NCBI RefSeq assembly: GCF_003955665.1
Contig: NZ_RXHU01000050.1
Location: 1-64,000, forward strand
From: Paenibacillus whitsoniae
Lineage (GTDB): Bacteria > Bacillota > Bacilli > Paenibacillales > NBRC-103111
DNA: 64,000 bases
Direction: 5' to 3'
Shown here: positions 1 to 7,900 of the stretch, piece after piece
Numbering within the stretch: the stretch's first letter is position 1
Layout of the letters: each line of letters opens with the position of its first letter
The notes under the pieces: model-generated
Told to the model about the DNA's origin: nothing
The model's database searches: none
The model's input: the letters and a program-made list of their open reading frames with translations, nothing else
Translations under genes and position numbers: made by a program

Positions 1-19
1 AGATGTGTATAAGAGACAG
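1..19 (+). other. Nextera/Tn5 mosaic-end adapter sequence
   Basis: The first 19 bases are exactly the Tn5 mosaic end used in tagmentation libraries (AGATGTGTATAAGAGACAG). This is established knowledge of the adapter. It marks an untrimmed contig end, so the bases are not genomic and the gene reading into them is artificially cut. Confidence 0.96.
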
Positions 20-56
20 AACCTGATCTTATTTCCCTTCTGCGAACCGCCATCAT
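20..56 (-). CDS. second FecCD-type permease, N-terminal fragment only
   Basis: On the minus strand two adjacent ATG codons (54-56 and 51-53) lie 25-28 bp after the stop of the upstream permease and open a frame reading MMAVRRREIRSG before running into the adapter. Siderophore importers of this class normally have two permease genes (FecC/FecD, FeuB/FeuC) in tandem, and a basic N-terminus just before the first membrane helix fits. Only about 12 residues are visible, so identity rests on position; it could be another gene of the same operon such as the ATPase. Confidence 0.45.
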
Positions 57-80
57 TTGTCTTCTCAACAGGTTCTCCGT

Positions 81-1103
81 TCATCCCCGCACCCCCCTCA
101 TCCTCAGCGCCAAATAAATGAAGAACGGCGCCCCAATCAAGGCGGTCACAATGCCGACCGGCGATTCGTACGGAAACGCAAGGAACCGGCTCACAAAATC
201 CGCAAACACCAGCAGCACACCACCCAACAGCGCAGTAACAGGCGCAAGCACGTTCAGGCTGCCGCCAACCAACTCCCGCGCGATATGCGGCACGAGCAGG
301 CAGATGAAGCCGATCGGCCCGCACAGTGCGACCGCCGAGCCGGCCAGCACGATGACGAGCACCATGCTGACGCCGCGTACGATCAGGATGCGCTGCCCAA
401 GCCCGCTGGCCATTTCATCGTCGAGCAGCAGCAATTTCAGCGAAGGCAGCATGAAAACGAACAGCGCTATCCCCCCGACAAAAAACGGCAGGATCACCCG
501 AACCTCCGTCCACGCGGCATGCGTTAGCGAGCCGACGAGCCAGAACATGATGCTGTCCGTCGCCGCCTGATTGAGAATGATCAGGCCCTCAGTCAGCGAG
601 GACATCAGAAAATGAATCGTGATCCCCGCCAGCGCGATGAACACGTATTGCTTGCTCCCGCTGCCGGCGAGCGACCAGACGAGGACAGCGCCGAGCGTCG
701 CCCCGGCAAAGGCGAGCCCGATGAGTCCCAGATTGCCGCCATGGCTCTGGGGCAGCAGCACGAGGCCGGCGACGACCGCCAACGCCGCGCCTGCGTTAAT
801 GCCGAAAACGTGGGGCGAGGCGAGCGGGTTCTTCGTTGTGAGCTGCGTGAGCAGTCCGGCCAGCGCAAGCTGCATGCCGACGAGGCACGCCATCAAGGCG
901 CGCGGGAGGCGCAGCGTTTGGATATACAGGTGCGCTTTCTCGCTGCCCTGGTAGGTCACCGCCTCGTACAAGGTGCGCCAGCTCACGTACGTTTGGCCCC
1001 ATTTTAAGCTGCACACAGTCCCTACAGCCATCATCGCGAGCAAACCGAAAAAAAGGAAGAGCAGAGGCCGGTACCGGCTCTGCTTCTTGGTTATAGGCTT
1101 CAT
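81..1103 (-). CDS. iron-siderophore ABC transporter permease (FecCD family)
   Basis: A 340-residue polytopic membrane protein that would form half of the inner-membrane channel of a ferric-siderophore ABC importer. FecCD-family signs are a long N-terminal helix, the conserved stretch around LRLPRALMACLVGMQLALAG, repeated glycine-rich helices, and the C-terminal GPIGFICLLVPHIAREL segment that contacts the ATPase. The start MKPITKKQ at 1101-1103 lies 4 bp after the stop of the binding-protein gene, so the two are translationally close in one operon. The frame stays open about 120 bp further upstream, but that part overlaps the binding-protein gene and was excluded. The importer should be induced by iron starvation through the Fur box ahead of the operon. 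The siderophore specificity cannot be read from the sequence. Confidence 0.93.
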   Translation of the reverse strand: MKPITKKQSRYRPLLFLFFGLLAMMAVGTVCSLKWGQTYVSWRTLYEAVTYQGSEKAHLYIQTLRLPRALMACLVGMQLALAGLLTQLTTKNPLASPHVFGINAGAALAVVAGLVLLPQSHGGNLGLIGLAFAGATLGAVLVWSLAGSGSKQYVFIALAGITIHFLMSSLTEGLIILNQAATDSIMFWLVGSLTHAAWTEVRVILPFFVGGIALFVFMLPSLKLLLLDDEMASGLGQRILIVRGVSMVLVIVLAGSAVALCGPIGFICLLVPHIARELVGGSLNVLAPVTALLGGVLLVFADFVSRFLAFPYESPVGIVTALIGAPFFIYLALRMRGVRG

Positions 1104-1107
1104 CCCT

Positions 1108-2094
1108 TTATTGCCCCATATTCTTGACAAGGTCGTCGAGCATTTTCTCGGAACCGAGCAGTCCGCGGGATAAGGACCAGTCACGGCGCTCAACGGTGTA
1201 CACTTTGTTGTTCTTGACGGCATCGATTTTCGCCCACAGCGGGTTTTTCTCCCACTCCTGCACGATCGTCACTTTGTCGGTTGGGAGCAGGAACAATGCT
1301 TGCGGGTTCGCTTCCACCAATTGCTCCAGCGTAATTTGCGGGTACGAAGCGTCGTTCTTGACTGGATCCGTGTAGCCGAGCATGGCGAGGAAGGAACCGC
1401 TGTACGCGTGGTCGGAGTGGGCGAAGAAGCCTTTAGGATTCACGACTGCAGGCAGCACTTTCATGCCGGATGCGTTCAATTTCTTTTTTATCGTGTCGAC
1501 TTTGGTTTGGTGCTCGGCGAGACGTTTCTTCGCTTCGTCTTCTTTGCCGACCGCTTTACCGATCAGGGTCACGTTCTTAAGCATTTGATCGTAATTCGCC
1601 ATGAAGTCATCCAGCACGAGCACAGGAGCGATACCTTTCAACTGCGCGATCGCGTTCTTATGTTTGTTGATGTCCACGATGATCAGGTCGGGCTTCAGCG
1701 AGGAGATCAGCTCGATGTTAGGCTCGTAACGGGAGCCGACGGAGGTGTACGTGGGGAGCAGCGCCTTGACGGAATCCATCATCAGCGAAGCGTCGCCGTC
1801 ATCGGCAACCCCAACCGGCTTCACGCCGAGGGACACGAGGATGTCGGTAAAACTGAACTCCATCGCGACGACGCGCTCCGGTTTCTTAGGCAGTACCAGC
1901 GTGCCGGAGGCGTCTTGGATGGTGATCGGGCCGTCGGCTTTGGCAGTCGGAGCAGCACTCGCGCTCGCCCCGGTTGCCGGGGCTGGCGTACCCGCTGTGG
2001 ACTCCGTATTTGTCCCTTTGCCGCAAGCTGCCAGGCTTAGCGCAAAGAGGCTGATGATGAGCAAAAGGATGATGCGTGAAAAATGCGTTCTCAT
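1108..2094 (-). CDS. iron-siderophore substrate-binding lipoprotein
   Basis: A 328-residue lipoprotein that captures a ferric siderophore outside the membrane and hands it to the adjacent FecCD permease. The N-terminus is a signal peptide ending in the lipobox LSLAAC (Cys24), then a low-complexity Ala/Thr/Ser linker, then a TroA/FecB-type fold: the EFSFTDILVSLGVKPVGV strand-helix, DLIIVDINKHKNAIAQLKGI and a C-terminal WSLSRGLLGSEKMLDDL helix are typical of the YfiY/FecB group. GGAGGAG lies about 10 bp before the ATG. It is the first gene of the operon, 29 bp downstream of a near-perfect Fur box. No ATPase gene is visible in the window; such importers often borrow a shared FhuC-like ATPase or carry it downstream. 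Confidence 0.93.
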   Translation of the reverse strand: MRTHFSRIILLLIISLFALSLAACGKGTNTESTAGTPAPATGASASAAPTAKADGPITIQDASGTLVLPKKPERVVAMEFSFTDILVSLGVKPVGVADDGDASLMMDSVKALLPTYTSVGSRYEPNIELISSLKPDLIIVDINKHKNAIAQLKGIAPVLVLDDFMANYDQMLKNVTLIGKAVGKEDEAKKRLAEHQTKVDTIKKKLNASGMKVLPAVVNPKGFFAHSDHAYSGSFLAMLGYTDPVKNDASYPQITLEQLVEANPQALFLLPTDKVTIVQEWEKNPLWAKIDAVKNNKVYTVERRDWSLSRGLLGSEKMLDDLVKNMGQ

Positions 2095-2122
2095 GATTGC
2101 TTGTCTCCTCCGTGCAAATGAT

Positions 2123-2145
2123 TATTATTCTCAATGAGAATAATA
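2123..2145 (-). promoter_or_regulatory. Fur box
   Basis: Two perfect 11-bp arms, TATTATTCTCA and TGAGAATAATA, flank one central A. This matches the known Bacillus-type Fur operator (TGATAATNATTATCA core with GAGAAT/ATTCTC extensions). It sits just upstream of the binding-protein gene, so iron-replete Fur would block the importer promoter. Confidence 0.9.
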
Positions 2146-2200
2146 CCGAATATGCCGAAGATTAGACATGTCTAATGTGCAGATGACGCATGTCCCATTT

Positions 2201-3004
2201 TTAGATTTTGTCGATGGCCCCCTGGTAGGCGCTGGGGGTGGTGCCGGTTTTCTTTTTAAACACCTTGCTAAAATGAAAATAATCCAGGAACCCGACGCAT
2301 CCCGCAATCTCCTTGGCAAGCAGATCCGTCTGCTGGAACATCATTTTCGCTTTCTCGATCCGCAGCGTGTAGAGGTAGTTCATCAGCGTGGTGCCGGTTT
2401 TCTTTTTGAACAGGACGGTAAAATACCCCACACTCATCCCCGCGCGCCGCGCGAGCATCGGCAGTGTCAACTCAAGCATGTAGTGCTCGTTGATGTAGGA
2501 GAGCGTGCCTTCGATCGCTTCGGCGGCGGTCTTTTTCTCATGCGTCAGATCGGACTCGTGCAGGTAAATGTACAAAATCCGCTCCAGCATCATCCGTTTT
2601 CGAAAGCTCATCTTCGCTTCTTCTTCCGCTGTGCTCGTAGGAACCTCTTCTGTCGTGCGGATCAGCTCGTCGAGCATGTAGTGGATTTTGATCTCGCTGA
2701 GCGTGGTCAGATGGCCATGGAGATGCCATGTCTGATCGTCGGGCAGCACATGGTAGGTCAGAAGGACATAGCTGACCGCTTTGGTGCGGGGTACTTGGAT
2801 AACGTAGTCCCCTTGGTCGGGATGACAGGCGTACGCTTGGGAGACGATGATCGGCTCATGGCCGGTGCGATGGAGCGTGAGGTGGCCTTGGCGGACGATA
2901 ATGAGATGATGCCGAAGGGGCTGTACCGTCACTTTGTACGTCTCCGTGTAAGCCTGAACTTGATCGATAAGGGGAATGAGCGGAATCAGTTGTTCGAAGT
3001 TCAT
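2201..3004 (-). CDS. AraC-family transcriptional regulator
   Basis: A 267-residue regulator with an N-terminal cupin-like effector domain (about 1-150) and a C-terminal double helix-turn-helix (about 165-265). The DNA-binding part shows the usual LTLPMLARRAGMSVGYFTVLFKK and CVGFLDYFHFSKVFKKKTG elements. The start MNFEQ at 3002-3004 was chosen because the upstream extension reads as non-protein-like sequence and runs into the preceding terminator. It is transcribed towards the iron importer, ending about 107 bp before its ATG, and resembles the layout of Btr/YbbB-type activators that sense siderophore and switch on the adjacent importer. Unlike B. subtilis Btr it lacks a fused binding-protein domain. 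Target assignment is inference from position. Confidence 0.9.
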   Translation of the reverse strand: MNFEQLIPLIPLIDQVQAYTETYKVTVQPLRHHLIIVRQGHLTLHRTGHEPIIVSQAYACHPDQGDYVIQVPRTKAVSYVLLTYHVLPDDQTWHLHGHLTTLSEIKIHYMLDELIRTTEEVPTSTAEEEAKMSFRKRMMLERILYIYLHESDLTHEKKTAAEAIEGTLSYINEHYMLELTLPMLARRAGMSVGYFTVLFKKKTGTTLMNYLYTLRIEKAKMMFQQTDLLAKEIAGCVGFLDYFHFSKVFKKKTGTTPSAYQGAIDKI

Positions 3005-3082
3005 TGGCGCGCGGCCGTCCTTTCCGTGAAAAGCATCTCCCTTGATAGTGACATAAAATGGGGGAGGGGACAATACGCGGGG

Positions 3083-3113
3083 AAAAAGAAAAAGCACCCT
3101 GACCGGGTGCCTT
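3083..3113 (-). terminator. rho-independent terminator of the small gene at 3123-3404
   Basis: On the minus strand GGCACCC-GGTCA-GGGTGC is followed by TTTTTCTTTTT. It lies 10 bp after the stop of the small upstream gene and separates it from the AraC gene. Confidence 0.85.
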
Positions 3114-3122
3114 CTCCTGCTG

Positions 3123-3404
3123 TTACAGGGCGTACACGCTCCTGCATATAATTTCGGGCAGTTCCGCGCGCTGAGCGGCATACTGCTCAGGCGTGATGCT
3201 GCCGCTGCTGAAACGGGCTTCGAGCTGAGCCGCGAGTTCGGCGAGCTGCAGTTCGATCACTTTTTGCACATCCACGTGATTGGCTTTGGCGATGTCAGCT
3301 AACGAGTAGCCGTCCCATTGGGCCTTGTACATAGCTTGTTCCGAAGCTAATCCCAGGATTTGCAGCAAATCGTCTCTAGGTTCTGGGGAGCTGATGGCAA
3401 TCAC
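3123..3404 (-). CDS. small conserved-type hypothetical protein (SHOCT/DUF2680-like)
   Basis: About 93 acidic, helical residues. The segment DGYSLADIAKANHVDVQKVIE followed by SGSITPEQYAAQR resembles the short DUF2680/YckD-like motif in which a 'SLADIA' helix precedes a 'G.(I/L)T.EQ' helix. Function is unknown. The longest frame begins with GTG at 3402-3404, where an AGAAGG motif touches the start codon, so the true start may be further in, for example the ATG of MYKAQWDG near residue 25. A good terminator follows, which supports a real transcript. Alternative: a decayed or regulatory microprotein. Confidence 0.55.
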   Translation of the reverse strand: MIAISSPEPRDDLLQILGLASEQAMYKAQWDGYSLADIAKANHVDVQKVIELQLAELAAQLEARFSSGSITPEQYAAQRAELPEIICRSVYAL

Positions 3405-3537
3405 CTTCTACATAGCGTGTATAGTAGTATATTCAGTTCACTTTGAAATGGAATGGGGCAATTTCCTACATAATCACATACCCGCGTGTGGCATATTAGT
3501 AACAAGTCTGAATGCTGCAAGCAAGGAGGAACGTTTC

Positions 3538-4314
3538 ATGAAGCTTATGCGAGTGCTCGTTGTGGGTATGCTGCTGCTGTTGTTCGCAGGGCAGGCGACG
3601 CCGGTGTCCGCCGATGGCGCGTATCATTTTGGGTTTAAAAAGAGTGTGAACGGCCAGCCCCCGTCGATCGATGAGGAGGGCTTTAAAAATTTATTGAAGG
3701 AGCACGGCGCCGTGTTTACCGGCGATCAGTCGCAGAAGGAGTTGTACCTCACCTTCGACAATGGGTACGAGAACGGCTACACCGGCCGCATCTTGGACGT
3801 GCTGAAGGAGAAGCAGGTGCCGGCGATTTTCTTTGTGACGGGGCATTATATCAAAACGGAGCCGGAGCTCCTCAAGCGGATGGCTGCAGAGGGCCATCTG
3901 ATCGGCAACCATTCCTGGAGTCATCCGGATATGAGTCAGATTTCAACCGCACAGATCCAGAAAGAGCTGGATCAGGTCAAAGCCGGCGTCGCCGCCGTGA
4001 CGGGGCAAAAGGAGATGCGCTATCTGCGGGCGCCGCGCGGCATTTTCAACGGTCGTTCGCTGGCGACGAGCCATGGGATGGGCTACACCAACGTGTTCTG
4101 GTCCGTTGCGTATCGCGACTGGGAGCCCAAGAAGCAGAAGGGCTGGGAATACGCCTATAAGAATGTCATGGCGCAGCTGCATCCGGGCGCAGTGATTTTG
4201 CTGCACTCGGTGTCGAGCGACAACACTGAAGCGCTGGGGCGCATCATTGATGCGGCGCGCAGTCAAGGCTACCAGTTCAAGAGCCTTGACGAAATGAAGG
4301 GGCGGACGCCTTAG
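3538..4314 (+). CDS. pdaA: polysaccharide deacetylase PdaA (delta-lactam-biosynthetic de-N-acetylase)
   Basis: A 258-residue secreted NodB-fold deacetylase. In B. subtilis PdaA removes the N-acetyl group of MurNAc after amidase cleavage so that muramic delta-lactam can form in spore cortex. The sequence has a signal peptide to about SADG, the PdaA-specific HFGFKKSVNGQPPS entry motif, catalytic motif TFDNGYENGY, metal-binding HSWSHPDM, RAPRGIFN, the WSVAYRDW segment and the LLHSVSSDN motif with catalytic His. Length equals that of the B. subtilis protein. The start was fixed by AAGGAGG 8 bp before the ATG; the open frame continues upstream without a signal peptide. It stands alone, upstream of a repeat-rich gap. 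It points to a sporulating host. Confidence 0.93.
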   Translation: MKLMRVLVVGMLLLLFAGQATPVSADGAYHFGFKKSVNGQPPSIDEEGFKNLLKEHGAVFTGDQSQKELYLTFDNGYENGYTGRILDVLKEKQVPAIFFVTGHYIKTEPELLKRMAAEGHLIGNHSWSHPDMSQISTAQIQKELDQVKAGVAAVTGQKEMRYLRAPRGIFNGRSLATSHGMGYTNVFWSVAYRDWEPKKQKGWEYAYKNVMAQLHPGAVILLHSVSSDNTEALGRIIDAARSQGYQFKSLDEMKGRTP

Positions 4315-4354
4315 GGGGACGCGCTGCTGGCCGGTACCAGGCGGTCAAGGGAGA

Positions 4355-4545
4355 AGCCTGCAAAATTGCAGTCTTTTCGAGGCGGACATGGGGAGAAAAG
4401 AGGAATTCCTGCGAAAGTGCAGGAATTTTTTCTGTTTCGCGGCAAACGGCCCCTTTTTTAGAAAAAAGGATGTCGATTTGCAGGTTTTTGGCTTTAAGCG
4501 GGGGGAAGCGAGCGAAAAGGATGCAAGTTTGCAGGAATTTGTGCT
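4355..4545. repeat. dispersed palindromic repeat cluster (CCTGC-N6-GCAGG family)
   Basis: Several short hairpin-forming units: CTGCAaaatTGCAG at 4358-4371, AATTCCTGC-gaaagt-GCAGGAATT at 4404-4427, and partial units near 4479 and 4519-4540. The same unit recurs at 46.4-46.6 kb. In the six frames the cluster gives low-complexity pseudo-proteins, which I left out. Mobile short repeat or regulatory RNA element; no function can be read. Confidence 0.8.
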
Positions 4546-4764
4546 AGGGGAGGGGATTGCGTGTTCATCAACGAGATACACGATGATCGCAGATACAATC
4601 TGGAGCCACATTTTGGTAATTGGATGGTTTATCAAAATGCAATAGCGGGCCATCCGAATTGAATTTTTTGCATGTTCCCTCTTCCCAATCGACGGCAAAC
4701 CTAGTATAGTGTTTGGTATCGGACACGATAAAAGCGTTTTCATAGGCCAAGAGATGACGGAGAA

Positions 4765-4819
4765 GGCCCTGATAACATGCGATGAAGCGAAAGCTGCATC
4801 GTTGTTGTCAGGGCTTTTT
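4765..4819 (+). terminator. long hairpin with U-tract in the leader of the 4907 gene
   Basis: GCCCTGA at 4766-4772 pairs with TCAGGGC at 4808-4814; the inner arms (around GCGATG / CATCG) extend the stem imperfectly, and CTTTTT follows. It lies about 90 bp before the SLH gene. No complete gene ends nearby, so it may be a leader attenuator or a terminator for the repeat region. Confidence 0.6.
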
Positions 4820-4906
4820 GTCGTCTACATAAGGAGGGATACCGGGAAGATTTGGCTGCAGCGTGGTGAATGCGTCATTCAACAATAAGACAATGGAGGA
4901 ATGCAC

Positions 4907-7900
4907 ATGGAAGGAAACCGTTTTTCAAAAATCGTGGCCATCTGTTTGACGGCACTGCTGCTTTCGTTCAGCGTGCTTGGCTTTGGATCGGCTCAAGTCG
5001 CCCATGCGGATGTCGACCTGCCGCCAGCAACGCCTGTCGGGCTAACGGCGGTCGCCGGCCCCTCGCAGATGACGCTAACCTGGAATGCCAATGCAGAATC
5101 AGACTTGAAGGGCTATAAGGTTTACATGAACGGAACCGATATTTCCGGGACGGTGACCGGCACGACCTACCTGATTTCCGGACTATCGAACGGGACGACA
5201 TACAGCTTTGCGCTCTCGGCCGTGGATAACGTCGATCAGGAGTCTACGCTTTCGAATGCGGTCACCGCCACACCGCTGCAATATCCTGCACTGATGATTA
5301 CCGAGGTAGTTCCGGACAGCAAGAAGATCGATTATACAAGCGGCACGCCGGATGCCTACGAATTTGTCGAAATCTATAATACTAGCGATGCGGCGATAGC
5401 CTTAAAAAACTACAAAGTCATTTACACGACACCTGCTGTGTACAAATGGCCGATTACGACGGACACGATCATCCCTTCGCACGGAACTGTCGTGCTGTGG
5501 GCGAAAAATACGAGCAATTCCACCACGAATACGGCCACAGCCGCCGGCTTCAATACGAGCTATGGCACGAATCTGACGTCGGATCAATTGATTATGGTCG
5601 ATGCCTTGGGCGGCATGGCGAATACATCCGCCCGTACCTTGTCGATCGCCGCACCCAATGATGTGCCGATCAGTACGGTCTCATACGGTGCATCCGATCC
5701 CGTAGAGAATCGCGGCATCAACTACATGTATCCGACAGACGGCTCGATCACACTGCGGAAGATGAGCTATGTCGAGGAGGCGACGCCCGGCACCGTTTTC
5801 GCCGCGCAGCTCCCGCCATCGCCTTCGGATACCACCGCTCCGTCTGCACCTGCAGGCCTTTCCGGAACGGCAGGAACGAACAGCGTCGTCCTGAGCTGGA
5901 ATGCCGCTCCTGAACCAGACGCTGCTTATTACAAGGTGTACATGGACGGTGTGCTCCATCAAACGTTGCTCGGCAATCATACGGGCGTAACGATCAGCAG
6001 TTTGCAAAACGGCCAGTCTTATCTCTTCGAGGTGACAGCCGTAGACACCGCCGGCAATGAGTCCCCGAAATCGAACGCAGTCACGGCAGCACCTACGATT
6101 GCATCGCTGCCCAAACTGCTCATCACGGAGCTCGCGCCCGATACGGACAATTATTGGCCGGCAGGGGCAACGACCTCCTATGATGCCTACGAATTTGTAG
6201 AGATTTTCAACACAGACGCCGCGCCGATTGACCTTCAGGGCTACAAGCTGAAGTTCACGAGCAATGACCCATCTAAAAGCTGGGAAAAGGCGATCGACGG
6301 ACCGTTCGTCATACAGCCGCGGGAAACAAAGTTATTTTTAACGCACTTCACGGGTCTAGACTTCTACACAGCCGATCAGTTCAATCACTACTATTTCGAT
6401 GAATATCCGGAAAAGTATGTGCCTGCAGGCAATCTGTACGCGATGAACGATGTTAACGGCCTGATCAACGCCGGAGCACAAACGATTGCGATCCTGAATC
6501 CAAGCGATACAGAAATCGTGAGGGCTTCCTACAACGACAACGGCGGGAGCGATTTTGCTGAAAAGCAAACGATTACCTACGCCTATCCGATCGACGGAAC
6601 GACCGTGATGAGGAAAGTCGGCACGAAGCAACCGGCATCGCCTGGCGTTATTCAGAACGGACAAGTGCCGCCAATAACGAAATTGGATCAAGTCGCGCCC
6701 GCCGCGCCAACCGGCGTCAGTGCGACGCCCGGGGAAGGTAAAGTTACGGTTAGCTGGAACGTAAATGCGGAATCGGATGTCACTTCCTACCTGATTTACA
6801 AAAACGGCAAGCTGGACGTCACGCTGCCAGCCACCCGAACCTCACTCGACGTGCCGCTGCTTCAAGGAGATGTGACGTACACCTTTCAAGTTTCCGCACT
6901 GGATTCTTCGAATAACGAATCGCCGAAATCAACCACCGTATCGGCAACGCCGTCCCATCAGCACATTACCCAAACGGTGCGGGCCGACAATCCGCAAGCT
7001 CCGGCATATCAGATGCTGTGGGATGTCAGCAAGCCAGGACCTGTCGTACCGGGGCTTGTCGAAGATTTCGTGCCGCAAGGCATGGCTTACGACAAGGCGC
7101 ATGATTGGATCATCACCACCAGCTACATGGAAGATAAGCGGCCGAGTACCCTTTCGGTTCTCGACGCGAAAACCGGTCTACTGGTTAAATACGTCAACCT
7201 GTATGACGGCAGCACCCCCTACAACGGTCATGCCGGCGGCGTCGCCGTCAGCAAGAATCATGTGTGGATCGCTTCCGGTTCATATCTCTATCAATTGAAG
7301 ATGGAGGACTTGATCCAAGCGCCGAACAAGGGAAGCGTTTCGTTTGAAAGCAAGTTTTTGACGGTCGCGAACGCATCTTTTACCACATACGCAGACGGTG
7401 TGCTGTGGTCAGGCGAATACTACTATCCGCCGACGTACAATACCGATGGGAGCCATGCCCTGCTCACACGGGACAACACTTACCAATATGCGTGGGCAGC
7501 CGGGTATCGGTTGGACGATCAGACTGATGTACTGCCTTCCGGCAAAATGAATGGAACAAGCGCCGTCGTCCCCGATCTGATCTTATCCCTTCCGGACAAA
7601 ATTCAAGGCATGGCTGTGTTGGGCGACAGTATCATGCTGAGCCAGTCCTACTCGAGAAGCCGGGACAGCGATCTTTTAAAGTATGAGAAACCGGACTTTA
7701 CAGGGACGCCGCATACGCTTGCCGCAATTGGTGCAACGGAAGTACCCGTCTGGTTCCTAGATAACAGTGCGAAGGCAGCCGGCAATAACGACCTTCTCGT
7801 TCCGCCAATGCTCGAAAATACGATCGAACGAAACGGAGAGCTGTACCTGCTGTTCGAATCCGGTGCGAACGCATATCGCGACACGGCGAATTATGTCATG

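Noticed and set aside
4345..4743. 132-codon reverse frame in the gap after pdaA
   Set aside because: Its Ser/Phe/Lys-rich translation is produced by the palindromic repeat cluster; no ribosome site and no conserved pattern.
4700..4820. possible c-di-GMP riboswitch
   Set aside because: A GGCC and A-rich segment precede the hairpin, but the conserved GEMM core (ACGCAAAGCC) is absent.
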